Shown: one piece after another, positions 28,959 to 39,262 of the stretch | Position numbering within the stretch: the stretch's first letter is position 1 | How the letters are laid out: the number at the start of each line of letters is the position of its first letter | DNA from: Sphingobacteriia bacterium | Lineage (GTDB): Bacteria; Bacteroidota; Bacteroidia; B-17B0; Aurantibacillaceae | Length of the DNA: 42,590 nucleotides | Direction of reading: 5' to 3' | Assembly (NCBI GenBank): GCA_009927275.1 | Contig: RFNG01000076.1 | Location: 1-42,590 of the forward strand | Program-made: the position numbers and the translations under genes | Notes under the pieces: model-generated | What the model was told of the DNA's origin: nothing | Database searches by the model: none | What the model saw: the letters and a program-made list of their open reading frames with translations, nothing else

Positions 28959-29992
28959 AAACCTGGTGGCTTGGCGGATTGTTCTAAATTTTGAATACGC
29001 TCTTGAAGTGAAGGTAAATTTTTAAAAAGAACATAGCTTCTTCTGAACGCGTTAATTTTTAATGCAGGAGAGCCTTGAACCGTGAGTCCTGTTTCGGTAA
29101 TAGAGCTGGCTATTCCGCTTTGTCCGGCAATTTTTACGCCATCTGCAATAGTTATGTGTCCTGCTATTCCAACCTGCGCGCCAATCATGCAGTGTTTTCC
29201 AATTTTAGTAGATCCTGCAATTCCGCTTAATGCTGCAATTACGGTATTTTCACCTATAACCACATTATGTGCAATTTGTACCAAATTATCAATTTTAACA
29301 CCGCTTTGAATCCAGGTAGATCCCAGCGTAGCACGGTCTACCGAAGTATTAGAACCAATTTCAACATGGTCATCAATTTTTACATTGCCCAATTGAGGAA
29401 CTTTAACAAAAGTATCTCCAGCATTTGGGGCAAATCCAAATCCGTCACTGCCAATTACCGTATTGGCATGTATAATGCAATGCGCCCCTATACTGCAATC
29501 ATGGTAAACAGAAACATTACTATACAGGGTTGTATAATCGCCAATGGTAACATGGTCGCCAATTACAGTATGCGCATATATTTTACAACCCTTCCCTATT
29601 TTTACATGTTTTCCAATGCAAACGTGCGGACCAATATAAATTTCAGATGCAAGCAAAGCAGTTTCATCAATTACTGCCTGTGGATGAATTTCAAATTTGG
29701 GCTGTCGTAAATTTTCGTACATCGCCATAAGCTGTGCAAATGCAGCATAGGGATTTTCAACCCGTATCAGGGTACAACCGGGTAACGCGCGCTCTGGTTT
29801 AAAATCATGGGATACCAATACAATTGCAGCTTGCGTGGTATAAATATGCGGGGTATAGGCCGGATTTGATAAAAAACTAAAGGTGCCGGGCTTACTGTCA
29901 TCAAGTTTACTTATACCGTTTATCAACACATCTGGATTTCCTTCAAGCTGACCATTTACTGTTTCAGCCAATTGGCGTGCACTAAATTGCAT
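28955..29992 (-). CDS. lpxD: UDP-3-O-acylglucosamine N-acyltransferase
   Basis: Hexapeptide repeats; [70 protein letters not shown]. Confidence 0.95.
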   Translation of the reverse strand: MQFSARQLAETVNGQLEGNPDVLINGISKLDDSKPGTFSFLSNPAYTPHIYTTQAAIVLVSHDFKPERALPGCTLIRVENPYAAFAQLMAMYENLRQPKFEIHPQAVIDETALLASEIYIGPHVCIGKHVKIGKGCKIYAHTVIGDHVTIGDYTTLYSNVSVYHDCSIGAHCIIHANTVIGSDGFGFAPNAGDTFVKVPQLGNVKIDDHVEIGSNTSVDRATLGSTWIQSGVKIDNLVQIAHNVVIGENTVIAALSGIAGSTKIGKHCMIGAQVGIAGHITIADGVKIAGQSGIASSITETGLTVQGSPALKINAFRRSYVLFKNLPSLQERIQNLEQSAKPPGL

Positions 29993-30008
29993 ATGTAAAT
30001 TTACATAT
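29991..30008. repeat. Perfect 18-bp palindrome at the lpxD start
   Basis: ATATGTAAATTTACATAT. Confidence 0.85.
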
Positions 30009-31143
30009 TATTATATTTAACAGCGCTCAAAAGCTTAAGCCATACTTCCTGCTCGGTGTTCCAAGTATACTTCTGGGCGGCGCGCTTTGACTGCATTTTA
30101 AATTGATCTAAGTTTGGATGATGTGCCAGTATTTTAATTTGCTCGGCAATATGCCGGGGATTATGATTTTCAATAAATACACCACACGGAAATTCGTTTA
30201 ACAGATTTTCCAATTCAGGAATACGGCTTACTAATACAGGTAAGCCGGCCTGTAAATAATCAAAAATTTTATTTGGCAGGCTGTACTTATAATTTAAATT
30301 AGTAGGCTTGTCAATACTAATGCCAATATCTGCAGCAGCAGTGTAGGACTGTAATTCGGTTTTTGAAATTCTTGAAATGCATCGTACGCGGTTCTTTAAT
30401 GTTTTATCCGAGGCCAAGTTTAATATATTTTGCCATGAATCGCCGCTACCAATTATATACAATACCATTTCGGGTAATTCATACATGGCCTTAATAAGCT
30501 CTTCGGCTCCACGACCGGGATTTATGCCTGAACCTTGTAAAATTAAAATGGTTTGGTTTTCAGGCATTCCAAGTGCTGCTCTAGGCATTAGGTGCGCGCC
30601 ATCTGTATTACTTTCAGGCACATTGCGTACAACATTAAAGGTTAAATTATATTCGGCGGCATAGGCCTTTGCAATAGAATCACTAACCGTAATTCGTGCA
30701 TCTGTTTTATGAATTAACCGGCGTTCAAGCATTTTCCAAATGGCTTTTTTAAAAGGGCGGTGCTGCAACTCAGGAACCTCACAAAAGTACTCGTGGCTGT
30801 CGTATATTACATAACTACCCCATTTACGTTTGGCTATAATTGAAGGCCATAAGGTATCTAGGTCATTGGCTATTACCAACTGCGGTTTGATTCTCTGTAA
30901 GTGTAATGCAAGGGCCCAGGCAAAGCAGATATACATTAATGGACCTTTTGAAAAAGGTATTTTAATGCGTTTGGCATTAAAAGGCCATGTGGTATTTAAA
31001 GGCAGGGCCTGTGGTGTTTCACGGCCTATAAGGTGTACTGTGTACCCTTGTTTTACAAGTAAATTACAGGTTTTTAATACGCGCTGGTCTGTAACCAGAT
31101 CGCTAATAACCACCACACAGGCAACGGGCTTGGTTGTAAACAT
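30001..31143 (-). CDS. Glycosyltransferase (GT4-like)
   Basis: [71 protein letters not shown]. Confidence 0.85.
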   Translation of the reverse strand: MFTTKPVACVVVISDLVTDQRVLKTCNLLVKQGYTVHLIGRETPQALPLNTTWPFNAKRIKIPFSKGPLMYICFAWALALHLQRIKPQLVIANDLDTLWPSIIAKRKWGSYVIYDSHEYFCEVPELQHRPFKKAIWKMLERRLIHKTDARITVSDSIAKAYAAEYNLTFNVVRNVPESNTDGAHLMPRAALGMPENQTILILQGSGINPGRGAEELIKAMYELPEMVLYIIGSGDSWQNILNLASDKTLKNRVRCISRISKTELQSYTAAADIGISIDKPTNLNYKYSLPNKIFDYLQAGLPVLVSRIPELENLLNEFPCGVFIENHNPRHIAEQIKILAHHPNLDQFKMQSKRAAQKYTWNTEQEVWLKLLSAVKYNNM

Positions 31144-31195
31144 GAATTGGGGTAAAAATTACAAAATATAGCTCAAGTACGCATTCAATAATATG

Positions 31196-31203
31196 TATTT
31201 TTA
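31196..31203 (+). promoter_or_regulatory. -7 element of murB (TATTTTTA-N4-ATG)
   Basis: TGTATTTTTACCTAATG. Confidence 0.5.
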
Positions 31204-31207
31204 CCTA

Positions 31208-32221
31208 ATGCGTATTGACACCCATGTTAACCTTAAGCCCTATCACACCTTTGGTATCGATACCCATGCAAGCCAATTTACACGTATTCAACACCGTGCC
31301 GAACTCAATTTAGTTTTACAATTTTATACGCAATACCAACCATTACTTATTCTTGGTGGCGGAAGTAATGTGTTATTTACCAAGCCCTTTGAAGGACTTA
31401 TAATTAAAAATGAATTAAAAGGCATTCGCATTAAAAAAAGGCTAAAAAACGAAACCCTCGTTGAGGCCGCATCCGGTGAGTCCTGGCATGGGTTTGTTTG
31501 CTGGGCTTTAAAACACCATTTATACGGTTTAGAAAATTTAGCCTTAATTCCAGGAAGTGTTGGCGCAAGCCCTATGCAAAATATTGGCGCTTATGGCAGA
31601 GAAATCAAAGATGTATTTGAAACGCTTGAAGCGCTTAATTTAAAAACGGGTGTTATAGAACATTTCAATGCTGCAGATTGCAAATTTGGATATCGCGAGA
31701 GTATTTTTAAACACGAATGTCAAGGGCAATATTTTATACTGTCCGTAACGTTTCGATTGCATCATCAACCTCGGGTTAATACCTCTTATGGTGCCATAAA
31801 TGCGGTATTGCAATCTAAAGGTATTTTAAATCCAAGCCCTCAGGACGTGGCAAATGCAGTAATTCAAATTCGCAGTGATAAATTGCCCGATCCTGCAAAA
31901 TATGGTAATGCGGGGAGTTTTTTTAAAAATCCCGAAATAGATGCAAGCCTGTTTTTAAAATTACAACAACAGTTTCCGGATATTGTACATTATTTACAAG
32001 CGTCTGGCCATTACAAGCTTGCTGCCGGTTGGCTTATTGAGCAGTGTGGACTTAAAGGTTATATGCATGATGGCGCAGCGGTTCATGCGGCGCAGGCACT
32101 GGTGTTAATAAACGCCTCTGCAGCTACGGGTAAAGCCGTTTTAGAATTATCTAAACACGTACAGCAATGCGTGTTTGAGCGTTTTGGTATTACCCTTCAA
32201 ACCGAAGTTAATCTGTTGTGA
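31208..32221 (+). CDS. murB: UDP-N-acetylmuramate dehydrogenase
   Basis: ILGGGSNVLFTKPFEGLII; LALIPGSVGASPMQNIGAYG; YGNAGSFFKNP; start adjusted to MRIDTHVNLK. Confidence 0.95.
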   Translation: MRIDTHVNLKPYHTFGIDTHASQFTRIQHRAELNLVLQFYTQYQPLLILGGGSNVLFTKPFEGLIIKNELKGIRIKKRLKNETLVEAASGESWHGFVCWALKHHLYGLENLALIPGSVGASPMQNIGAYGREIKDVFETLEALNLKTGVIEHFNAADCKFGYRESIFKHECQGQYFILSVTFRLHHQPRVNTSYGAINAVLQSKGILNPSPQDVANAVIQIRSDKLPDPAKYGNAGSFFKNPEIDASLFLKLQQQFPDIVHYLQASGHYKLAAGWLIEQCGLKGYMHDGAAVHAAQALVLINASAATGKAVLELSKHVQQCVFERFGITLQTEVNLL

Positions 32222-33249
32222 AGCGGGTACTTTTTTTATATACCGAACTGGCCGATTATACGGTATTTGCCCTGGAATCTCTTTCTAAAGACGCGCAGGT
32301 GTTTGTTGTACATTATAATGTTAATTCAGATGCTCCTTTTCAATTAAATGTGTCGGAACATATAACTTCAAAAGCACGAAATACGTTTACAGCATCCTCT
32401 TTACTTAAATGGATACAAGACATCAATCCCGATTTACTTATTTGTAGCGGATGGACAGATCGTAAATATATAACTGCCGTTCGGCGCTGGAATAATCCTC
32501 AGCGCTGTGTATTAACCATGGATACCGTTTGGAATGGTCATCCCCGGCAATGGCTGGCATGTGTAATTAGCCGATTTACCATTTGCCGCTGGTTTTCAAA
32601 ACTATGGGTTCCGGGTGAGCTGCAAAAAAAATATGCCCAAAAATTAGGCTTTACAACTATTGCCACCGGTTTTTACTGTTGCCGACATACGCTGTTTTTA
32701 CCTTTGGCACAAAAGCGATTTATAAACTCAAAAAAAAATAAAAAAATACTACTTTATGTGGGAAGGTACGATGCCCAAAAAGGCATTTCCCGTTTATGGA
32801 ATGCGTTTACAGATTTACATCATCAGGGCGCTCAAAACTGGGAATTATGGTGTGCCGGAACCGGCCCGGTTTATCCTTTACAACATCCCGCGGTAAAACA
32901 TTTTGGATTTGTTCAGCCCGAACGCCTTTTAAATTTCATTTTAGAGGCTGATGCGTTTATACTGCCCAGCACCTTTGAACCCTGGGGAGTAGTGGTACAT
33001 GAAATGGCCTGTTCTGGATTGCCTTTGATATTAAGTTCTGCTGTTGGTGCTGCTGAGCGCTTTTTGATATCTGAAAAAAATGGTTTTATCTTTGAGTCTA
33101 ACGCTGCACATTCATTAAAACAGGCTTTAACAAAACTTTTTAAATTAGAGCCCAATATGTTATACCACATGGGACAAAAAAGCCATGAACTTGCACAACA
33201 GATTACAATTAACCAATGGATGAATACCCTCAAATTATGGATGGCTTAA
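32218..33249 (+). CDS. Glycosyltransferase family 4
   Basis: LLYVGRYDAQKGISRLWNAF; EADAFILPSTFEPWGVVVHEMACSGLPLILS; GTG start. Confidence 0.85.
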   Translation: MKRVLFLYTELADYTVFALESLSKDAQVFVVHYNVNSDAPFQLNVSEHITSKARNTFTASSLLKWIQDINPDLLICSGWTDRKYITAVRRWNNPQRCVLTMDTVWNGHPRQWLACVISRFTICRWFSKLWVPGELQKKYAQKLGFTTIATGFYCCRHTLFLPLAQKRFINSKKNKKILLYVGRYDAQKGISRLWNAFTDLHHQGAQNWELWCAGTGPVYPLQHPAVKHFGFVQPERLLNFILEADAFILPSTFEPWGVVVHEMACSGLPLILSSAVGAAERFLISEKNGFIFESNAAHSLKQALTKLFKLEPNMLYHMGQKSHELAQQITINQWMNTLKLWMA

Positions 33250-34204
33250 CTACACACAAAAAAACAATTTTAATTACCGGAGGTGCTGGTAATGTTGGGA
33301 GCGCCTTAGCGCGTAAGCTTTACAAAATGTACAAAACCATGTGGTGGTGGTAGATAATTTATCTACGGGTTCGCGCAGCAAGCTGCCCGATGTCCAAAAC
33401 ACAAATTTTACTTTTATACATGCCGATGTAAACATCCGGCGTGATATGTCAACCATCATGTTAAGTCATAAATTTGATGCCGTATTTCACTTTGCAGCTG
33501 TTGTTGGTGTACAGCGGACACAGCAGCAACCCATTGATGTATTACGAGATATTGAAGGATTTCAAAACCTATTAGAGTTATGTAAAAACTCCTCTGTTAA
33601 AAAAGTCTTTTTTTCTTCAAGCTCTGAAGTTTATGGAGAGCCGGTAGAGTTACCTCAACACGAACATCATACACCTTTAAATTCAAGGGTGCCATATGCG
33701 GTTGTTAAAAATGTAGGGGAATGTTTTTTTAAAAGCTATCAGCAAACCTATGGTTTACCTTATACTATTTTTAGGTTTTTTAATACCTATGGCCCAGATC
33801 AAAGTACCGATTTTGTAGTTGCTCGTTTTTTATCTGCAGCTCTAAAAAATGAACCCATAACAATTTACGGAGATGGCAGCCAAACCCGCACATTTACTTA
33901 TATTGATGATACGGTTGATACCTGTGTAAAAATTTTTGAACACAATCTTTTAACTAACGATGTAATTAATATTGGCAATGATCGTATACTTAGTATTAAA
34001 GAATTAGCCGAACTCATAATTTCACTTACAAAATCAAAGTCTGTAATTTCGTATCTGCCGCCTTTAGCAGACGGTGATATGAGTCGGAGACAGCCCGATA
34101 ACCATAAAATGCGTACAATATTAAACCGTAATTTAATTGAAATTGAAGAAGGCATTGTACGTATGGCTCATGATGCACAATTTTTAAAACACATAGGCCT
34201 TTGA
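33216..34204 (+). pseudogene. NAD-dependent epimerase/dehydratase with a -1 frameshift near 33319-33321
   Basis: Frame 1 (33216-33353) encodes KKTILITGGAGNVGSALARKL; the other frame (33341-34204) continues VVVVDNLSTGSRSKLP...VYGEPVELP...Y(A/V)VVKNVGE. One extra T in the TTT run gives RKLLQNVQNHVVVVDNLSTGS. Confidence 0.85.
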
Positions 34205-35334
34205 GCGCATTATTGCTAAAGCCTGTTATTGTTTCGGTTGATTGGTTTAGACCCGCTTATCGTGCCGGCGGACCGGTTGCGTCTCTTGATAATTTGTTTA
34301 GATTGTGCAGTGATGAATTTGAATTTTATGTTATTTGTTCTGCGTACGATTTAGGCAAGGTTCCGCTTCAAAACATACCATTAAATACATGGACCTATTA
34401 TGCCAAAAACGTAAATGTATTTTACCGTAGTAATAATCGAAACGGTAAAATAATTTGGAAAGATATTTTTAAGCGATTTCCGGATGCGCCGTTATATATT
34501 AACGGAATGTTTTCGTGGCATTACTCAATACTTCCATTATGGTTTCGCAGTGCAGTGCGAAAAACCATAATTGCACCCCGAGGTATGTTAAGTGGCGGGG
34601 CTATTGTTCGGGGGTATTATAAAAAGCTATTATTTTTAAAATGTGCTAAAGGTTTTAAGCTTTATGCTAATGCCCGTTTTCAGGCTACAGATACCGAAGA
34701 ATTAAAAGCCGTACATAACATTTTACAAGTTTCAAAACAAGCGGTGTTTCAAGTTTCAAATGTTCCTAAGGCTATTTTTAACGAGGCGCATACGCCCATT
34801 TCAGGTAAACGGCTATGTATGATAAGCAGAATACATCCAATAAAAAATACGCTGGGGGCTATTCGTATTGTAAAACAGCTGGCTGCTTATAACGTACCTT
34901 TTGATATTTACGGCCCCATTGAAGATCCGGTGTACTGGGCACAATGCCAATTAGAAATGCAATCTGCACCAAACATCCGGTATTGCGGTGAAGTGGCGCC
35001 TGATAATGTTGTCTTGGTTTTAAATACCTATAATATTTTATTACATCCATCCTTTAATGAAAATTTTGGTCATAGTATAGCCGAAGCACTTCAATGCCAA
35101 GTTGCCGTTTTAACAGGCGATGCAACACCCTGGAACTGGCTTAATGAAACCGGTGGCGGTGCTGCCATTAATCCGCTACACGAAGACGTTTATGTAAAGA
35201 CATTAAAAGTGTGGCTTGAAATGAACGATTCTGAATTTTTAGAATTTTGTAAAAGGGGCACCATGGCATTTAGAAGTCGTTTTTCATTAAACGAATTAAA
35301 ACTTAAATACCGACATTTGTTTTATGCAAGCTAA
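34201..35334 (+). CDS. Glycosyltransferase (GT4-like)
   Basis: VDWFRPAYRAGGPVASLDNL; PRGMLSGGA; LLHPSFNENFGHSIAEALQCQVAVLTGD; TTG start overlapping previous stop. Confidence 0.82.
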   Translation: MSALLLKPVIVSVDWFRPAYRAGGPVASLDNLFRLCSDEFEFYVICSAYDLGKVPLQNIPLNTWTYYAKNVNVFYRSNNRNGKIIWKDIFKRFPDAPLYINGMFSWHYSILPLWFRSAVRKTIIAPRGMLSGGAIVRGYYKKLLFLKCAKGFKLYANARFQATDTEELKAVHNILQVSKQAVFQVSNVPKAIFNEAHTPISGKRLCMISRIHPIKNTLGAIRIVKQLAAYNVPFDIYGPIEDPVYWAQCQLEMQSAPNIRYCGEVAPDNVVLVLNTYNILLHPSFNENFGHSIAEALQCQVAVLTGDATPWNWLNETGGGAAINPLHEDVYVKTLKVWLEMNDSEFLEFCKRGTMAFRSRFSLNELKLKYRHLFYAS

Positions 35335-35878
35335 AACCGACTTAAGCCATTACCGCAAAGGAGGCTACAAACCGGGACGTGGCTTTTTTTGTATGGTATT
35401 ATGGACCATTTGCAGCAGAGTCTTTATAGAATCAGGATGGTTTCCGTTTTCAAAAATAAAACGCTTTATTTTAATTTGTTTTGGTGCAAAAATTGAAAAG
35501 CACGTTGTTATTAAGCCGTTTGTTAAAATTAAATTTCCATGGAAACTTCGTATTGGATCATACGTTTGGATAGGTGAGCATTGTTGGATTGATAATTTAG
35601 ATACTGTTAGTATTCAATCTCACAGTTGTTTGTCACAACGGGTGTACCTCTGTTGTGGAAATCATAATTTTAATTCTGCCACGTTTGATCTTATTACGCA
35701 ACCCATTGAAATAAAACAGGGTGTTTGGGTAGCTGCATCAGCATGTGTTATGCCCGGAACAATTTTGGAAGAGCATGTTGTAGTAACGGCGGGGTCCATA
35801 ATTTCTGGTCATACGATTCCATATGGTATATATAAAGGAAATCCCGCCGCACTGGTAAAAACAAGAAGCCTTAAATAA
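35324..35878 (+). CDS. WcaF-like colanic-acid/polysaccharide O-acetyltransferase
   Basis: Left-handed beta-helix acetyltransferase: VWIGEHCWIDNLDTVSIQSHSCLSQRVYLCCGNHNF...VWVAASACVMPGTILEEHVVVTAGSII. Confidence 0.87.
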   Translation: MQAKTDLSHYRKGGYKPGRGFFCMVLWTICSRVFIESGWFPFSKIKRFILICFGAKIEKHVVIKPFVKIKFPWKLRIGSYVWIGEHCWIDNLDTVSIQSHSCLSQRVYLCCGNHNFNSATFDLITQPIEIKQGVWVAASACVMPGTILEEHVVVTAGSIISGHTIPYGIYKGNPAALVKTRSLK

Positions 35879-38077
35879 TTATTGGCCAATACGGTCAACC
35901 GTGCTTACCCCTTTAATATTTTTTAAATTTTTTACCAAATGATTTAAATGCTTGGTGTCATGTACATACACCATGAGCGTACCTTCAAATAAACCATCAT
36001 CGGTATCAAAATGAATTGACCGCATGTTTATATTGTTTTCATTTGAAATTACTTTCGTAATAGAATTTACCATGCCTATTTCATCGCTTCCTGAAATACG
36101 AATTCCTGCCAAAAACGATATCAACTGGTCGTTGCCCCATTTTGCACGCACAATGCGGTACGCGTAGTTTGATAATAATTTTGTGGCGTTTGGACAATTT
36201 ACACGATGTATAAGTATTTCGGCGTTGGTTGAAAAAAATCCAAAAACCTCATCTCCGGGAATTGGATTACAGCAGGATGCCAGCGTGTATTTTAACTGTT
36301 GTGCGTCGCCGCTAATCACCAACATGTTAGATGTGCCACGGACGCGGGTTATCAACTCGTCCCATTTTTTACTTTCTACGGTATCTGCGGCTGTTAATAG
36401 GCCTGAATTTTTAAACTCTTTAAATTCTTGTATCTCTTTTGTGTCAACGTTACCTAAAGCTGTACGGTAATATACTTCCTGAAGCGAAGGCAGTTTTAAA
36501 AATTTTAAAAACCCTTGCAGTGTTTTTAAATCATCCGGTAAGCCTGCGGCTTCAAATTTTGTTTTTAAAATTTCTTTTCCGGCTAATGCAGTTTTTTTTC
36601 GCTCTTGCCGCAAACGGTTTTTAATTTTAGACTTAGCTTTTGCTGTAACCACAAAATCTAACCATTCATTTTTGGGCAGCTGTTTTGTGCTGGTTAAAAT
36701 TTCTACCTGATCGCCGCTGGTTAACATGTGGCTTAGTGGTACAAGTTTATGATTTACCTTGGCGCCAATACAATGCTCCCCAATTTTTGTATGTACATCA
36801 AAGGCAAAATCTAATGCCGTTGCTTTATAAGGTAAGGTTTTCATTTCACCCTTTGGCGTAAACACATAAATTTCATCACTGAATAAATTCAATTTAAAGT
36901 CATCGATAAATTCTAATGCGTCCGGATCGGGATCTTCAAGCATTTCTCGAATTCGGCCCAACCAGCTTTCCAGTTGTTGTTCGCGGGCAGCCATGGCGTC
37001 TTTGTATTTCCAGTGTGCTGCAAAACCCTTTTCGGCAAGCTCATCCATGCGTTCTGTTCGTATTTGAACTTCCACCCATTTACCCTGTGGGCCCATAACC
37101 GTTGTATGAAGGCTTTCATAGCCATTACTTTTAGGCGTGCTAATCCAATCGCGTAAACGGTCTGGATTGGTTAAATATATATCCGTAATAAGCGCATAGG
37201 CTTTCCAGCAATCACTTTTTTCAAATTCAGAAACACTATCCAATACAATTCGAATGGCAAACAAATCGTAAATTTCATCAAAGCTTACATTTTTGTTTTT
37301 CATTTTTGAAAAAATACTATACACCGATTTTGGACGGCCAAAAATTTTAAATTTTAAACCTTGGCGTTGCAGCATTTCCTTTACAGGATCAATAAAACGT
37401 TGAATGTAGCGCTTACGTTCGGGCTCCGTATCTTTTAATTTTTGTACTATTTCATTGTAAACGTCCGGATTGGTATACATTAAAGCCTGGTCTTCAAGCT
37501 CTGTTTTTATAACATTTAAACCCAAGCGATGCGCCAAAGGTGCATAGAGGTATAATGTTTCACTTGAAATTTTAAGTTGCTGTTCGGGCTTCATATGTTC
37601 AAGCGTACGCATGTTGTGCAAGCGATCGGCCAGTTTAATAAGCACCACCCGAATGTCCTCGCTCATGGTGAGAAGCATTTTACGAAAATTTTCTGCCTGC
37701 AGGGACTCGGTAAAATCTTGCATGCCCGAAAGCTTGGTTAAGCCGTCAATAATTTGGCTAACCTTTTCGCCAAACAAGCCTTTAAGGTCTTCTAAGGTTA
37801 AATCGGTGTCTTCAACGGTATCGTGTAAAAGGGCCCCAATAATACCCGTTGCGCCCAGTCCGATATCTTCTGCACAAATCTGGGCAACCTCTATGGGGTG
37901 ATAAATATACGGCTCGCCGCTTTTTCGCCGCATGTCTTTATGGGCTTCAAGCGCAACTTCAAAAGCTTTTCGAATAAGTTCTTTTTCACCTTTTTCCAAA
38001 CGGCGTTTACAAGATTTTATTAGTCGCTTGTAACGGTTTAATATCTCTTTTTTTTCTGCCTCTAAATCAATTTGCAT
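35879..38077 (-). CDS. Bifunctional (p)ppGpp synthetase/hydrolase (RelA/SpoT homolog)
   Basis: HD hydrolase (GALLHDTVEDTD, KLADRLHNMRTLEHM), synthetase (PKSVYSIFSKMKNKNVSFDEIYDLFAIR), TGS and ACT domains. Confidence 0.95.
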   Translation of the reverse strand: MQIDLEAEKKEILNRYKRLIKSCKRRLEKGEKELIRKAFEVALEAHKDMRRKSGEPYIYHPIEVAQICAEDIGLGATGIIGALLHDTVEDTDLTLEDLKGLFGEKVSQIIDGLTKLSGMQDFTESLQAENFRKMLLTMSEDIRVVLIKLADRLHNMRTLEHMKPEQQLKISSETLYLYAPLAHRLGLNVIKTELEDQALMYTNPDVYNEIVQKLKDTEPERKRYIQRFIDPVKEMLQRQGLKFKIFGRPKSVYSIFSKMKNKNVSFDEIYDLFAIRIVLDSVSEFEKSDCWKAYALITDIYLTNPDRLRDWISTPKSNGYESLHTTVMGPQGKWVEVQIRTERMDELAEKGFAAHWKYKDAMAAREQQLESWLGRIREMLEDPDPDALEFIDDFKLNLFSDEIYVFTPKGEMKTLPYKATALDFAFDVHTKIGEHCIGAKVNHKLVPLSHMLTSGDQVEILTSTKQLPKNEWLDFVVTAKAKSKIKNRLRQERKKTALAGKEILKTKFEAAGLPDDLKTLQGFLKFLKLPSLQEVYYRTALGNVDTKEIQEFKEFKNSGLLTAADTVESKKWDELITRVRGTSNMLVISGDAQQLKYTLASCCNPIPGDEVFGFFSTNAEILIHRVNCPNATKLLSNYAYRIVRAKWGNDQLISFLAGIRISGSDEIGMVNSITKVISNENNINMRSIHFDTDDGLFEGTLMVYVHDTKHLNHLVKNLKNIKGVSTVDRIGQ

Positions 38078-38119
38078 GGTGTTTCAAAACTTGAATTTAG
38101 AGAATAAATATCGGTTTAT

Positions 38120-39211
38120 TTACATACGCTGAAACCGGGCACCGGGTAATGATTTTATAAAATACTCCGATTCTAAGTAAAATAATGCTTCGGCTATAGT
38201 TGCTGCATTTTCAACTTCCGTATCGTATAGTGCCTCTATAGACCAACAGTCTTGTTTTAAAAACAAATTCCAAATATTTTTAAATGTTAAATGCGGTTCG
38301 CGTTGGGGAGGGTTATAATTTTGGGGGCTTTTGTTCCATTGCATTGCCTGAATAATATCTTGACCCGACTCAATAAGTTGTGCCGTGTGGTTTTTTATAA
38401 GGGCGTGGCAACCCGATGCCGTGCTATCATCAGGTCGTCCGCAAAGGGCAAACACCTCGCGGTTATATTCTTGTGCTAAACGGGCTGTAATCATACTGCC
38501 GCCTTTACAAGTACTTTCAATAACCACTACTGCTTCTGAAAGTCCTGAAATAATTCTGTTACGTTTTGGAAAAATTCCCGGATGTAACTCGCTTTTGTGC
38601 CCCTGTTCTGAAATCCATGCGCCGCCCTGATCAAGTATGGAATGCGCTAAGGCGCGGTGTAATGCCGGATATACCGTATTAAGTCCGGTACCCATAACGG
38701 CCCAGGTTGGTAGTTTTAAAGTTAAGGCCTGCTCATGAGCCATGCGATCAACGCCAAACGCAAGTCCGCTAATTACCACTGTGTTTTGAACCTGCTGCAT
38801 GGCTTGTAGTATTTGTTTTACATGGACGTTTGCACGATCTGAAGGTCTCCGTGTTCCAACCAATGCTAATGTGTGCTGTCCACTAGGCGGTAAATGGCCT
38901 TTTACAAAAATAACACATGGGGCATCAGGTATTTGTTTTAAAAGCAAAGGATAGGACGGGTCCTCTAAGCCTATTACATTAATTTGGTTTTTACGCGCCC
39001 ATGTTAATTCTGCCTCAGCAATTTGCATGAGTGCATCGCGGTTATTAAAAGCAGCACGTGTTTCAAAGGTATTTAATCCATAGTACTGATGCTGACGTGC
39101 AAATAATAAAACATTTTTGGCAGATCCCATCTGGTCTATTAATGCTGCCATTTTGAGTGGTCCCAAATGTGGAATATGCTGTAAACAAAGTGTATAGAAT
39201 AAAGCTTCCAT
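38120..39211 (-). CDS. dprA: DNA-processing protein DprA
   Basis: LALVGTRRPSD; VVISGLAFGVDRMAHEQAL; FPKRNRIISGLSEAVVVIESTCKGGSMITARLAQEYNREVFALCG. Confidence 0.95.
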   Translation of the reverse strand: MEALFYTLCLQHIPHLGPLKMAALIDQMGSAKNVLLFARQHQYYGLNTFETRAAFNNRDALMQIAEAELTWARKNQINVIGLEDPSYPLLLKQIPDAPCVIFVKGHLPPSGQHTLALVGTRRPSDRANVHVKQILQAMQQVQNTVVISGLAFGVDRMAHEQALTLKLPTWAVMGTGLNTVYPALHRALAHSILDQGGAWISEQGHKSELHPGIFPKRNRIISGLSEAVVVIESTCKGGSMITARLAQEYNREVFALCGRPDDSTASGCHALIKNHTAQLIESGQDIIQAMQWNKSPQNYNPPQREPHLTFKNIWNLFLKQDCWSIEALYDTEVENAATIAEALFYLESEYFIKSLPGARFQRM

Positions 39212-39262
39212 GAGAGCAAGTTAAGCCCAAATAAAGCTGATTTAATGCCTTAAATTATAGCA

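Noticed and set aside
29082-29710. ORFs opposite lpxD (29082-29309, 29267-29710)
   Set aside because: Mirror translations of the LpxD hexapeptide repeats; low complexity, no independent support.
33315-33325. Programmed -1 ribosomal frameshift in the epimerase
   Set aside because: Local sequence AAG CTT TAC is not a canonical X-XXY-YYZ slippery heptamer and no strong downstream structure is evident; a simple one-base deletion is more likely.
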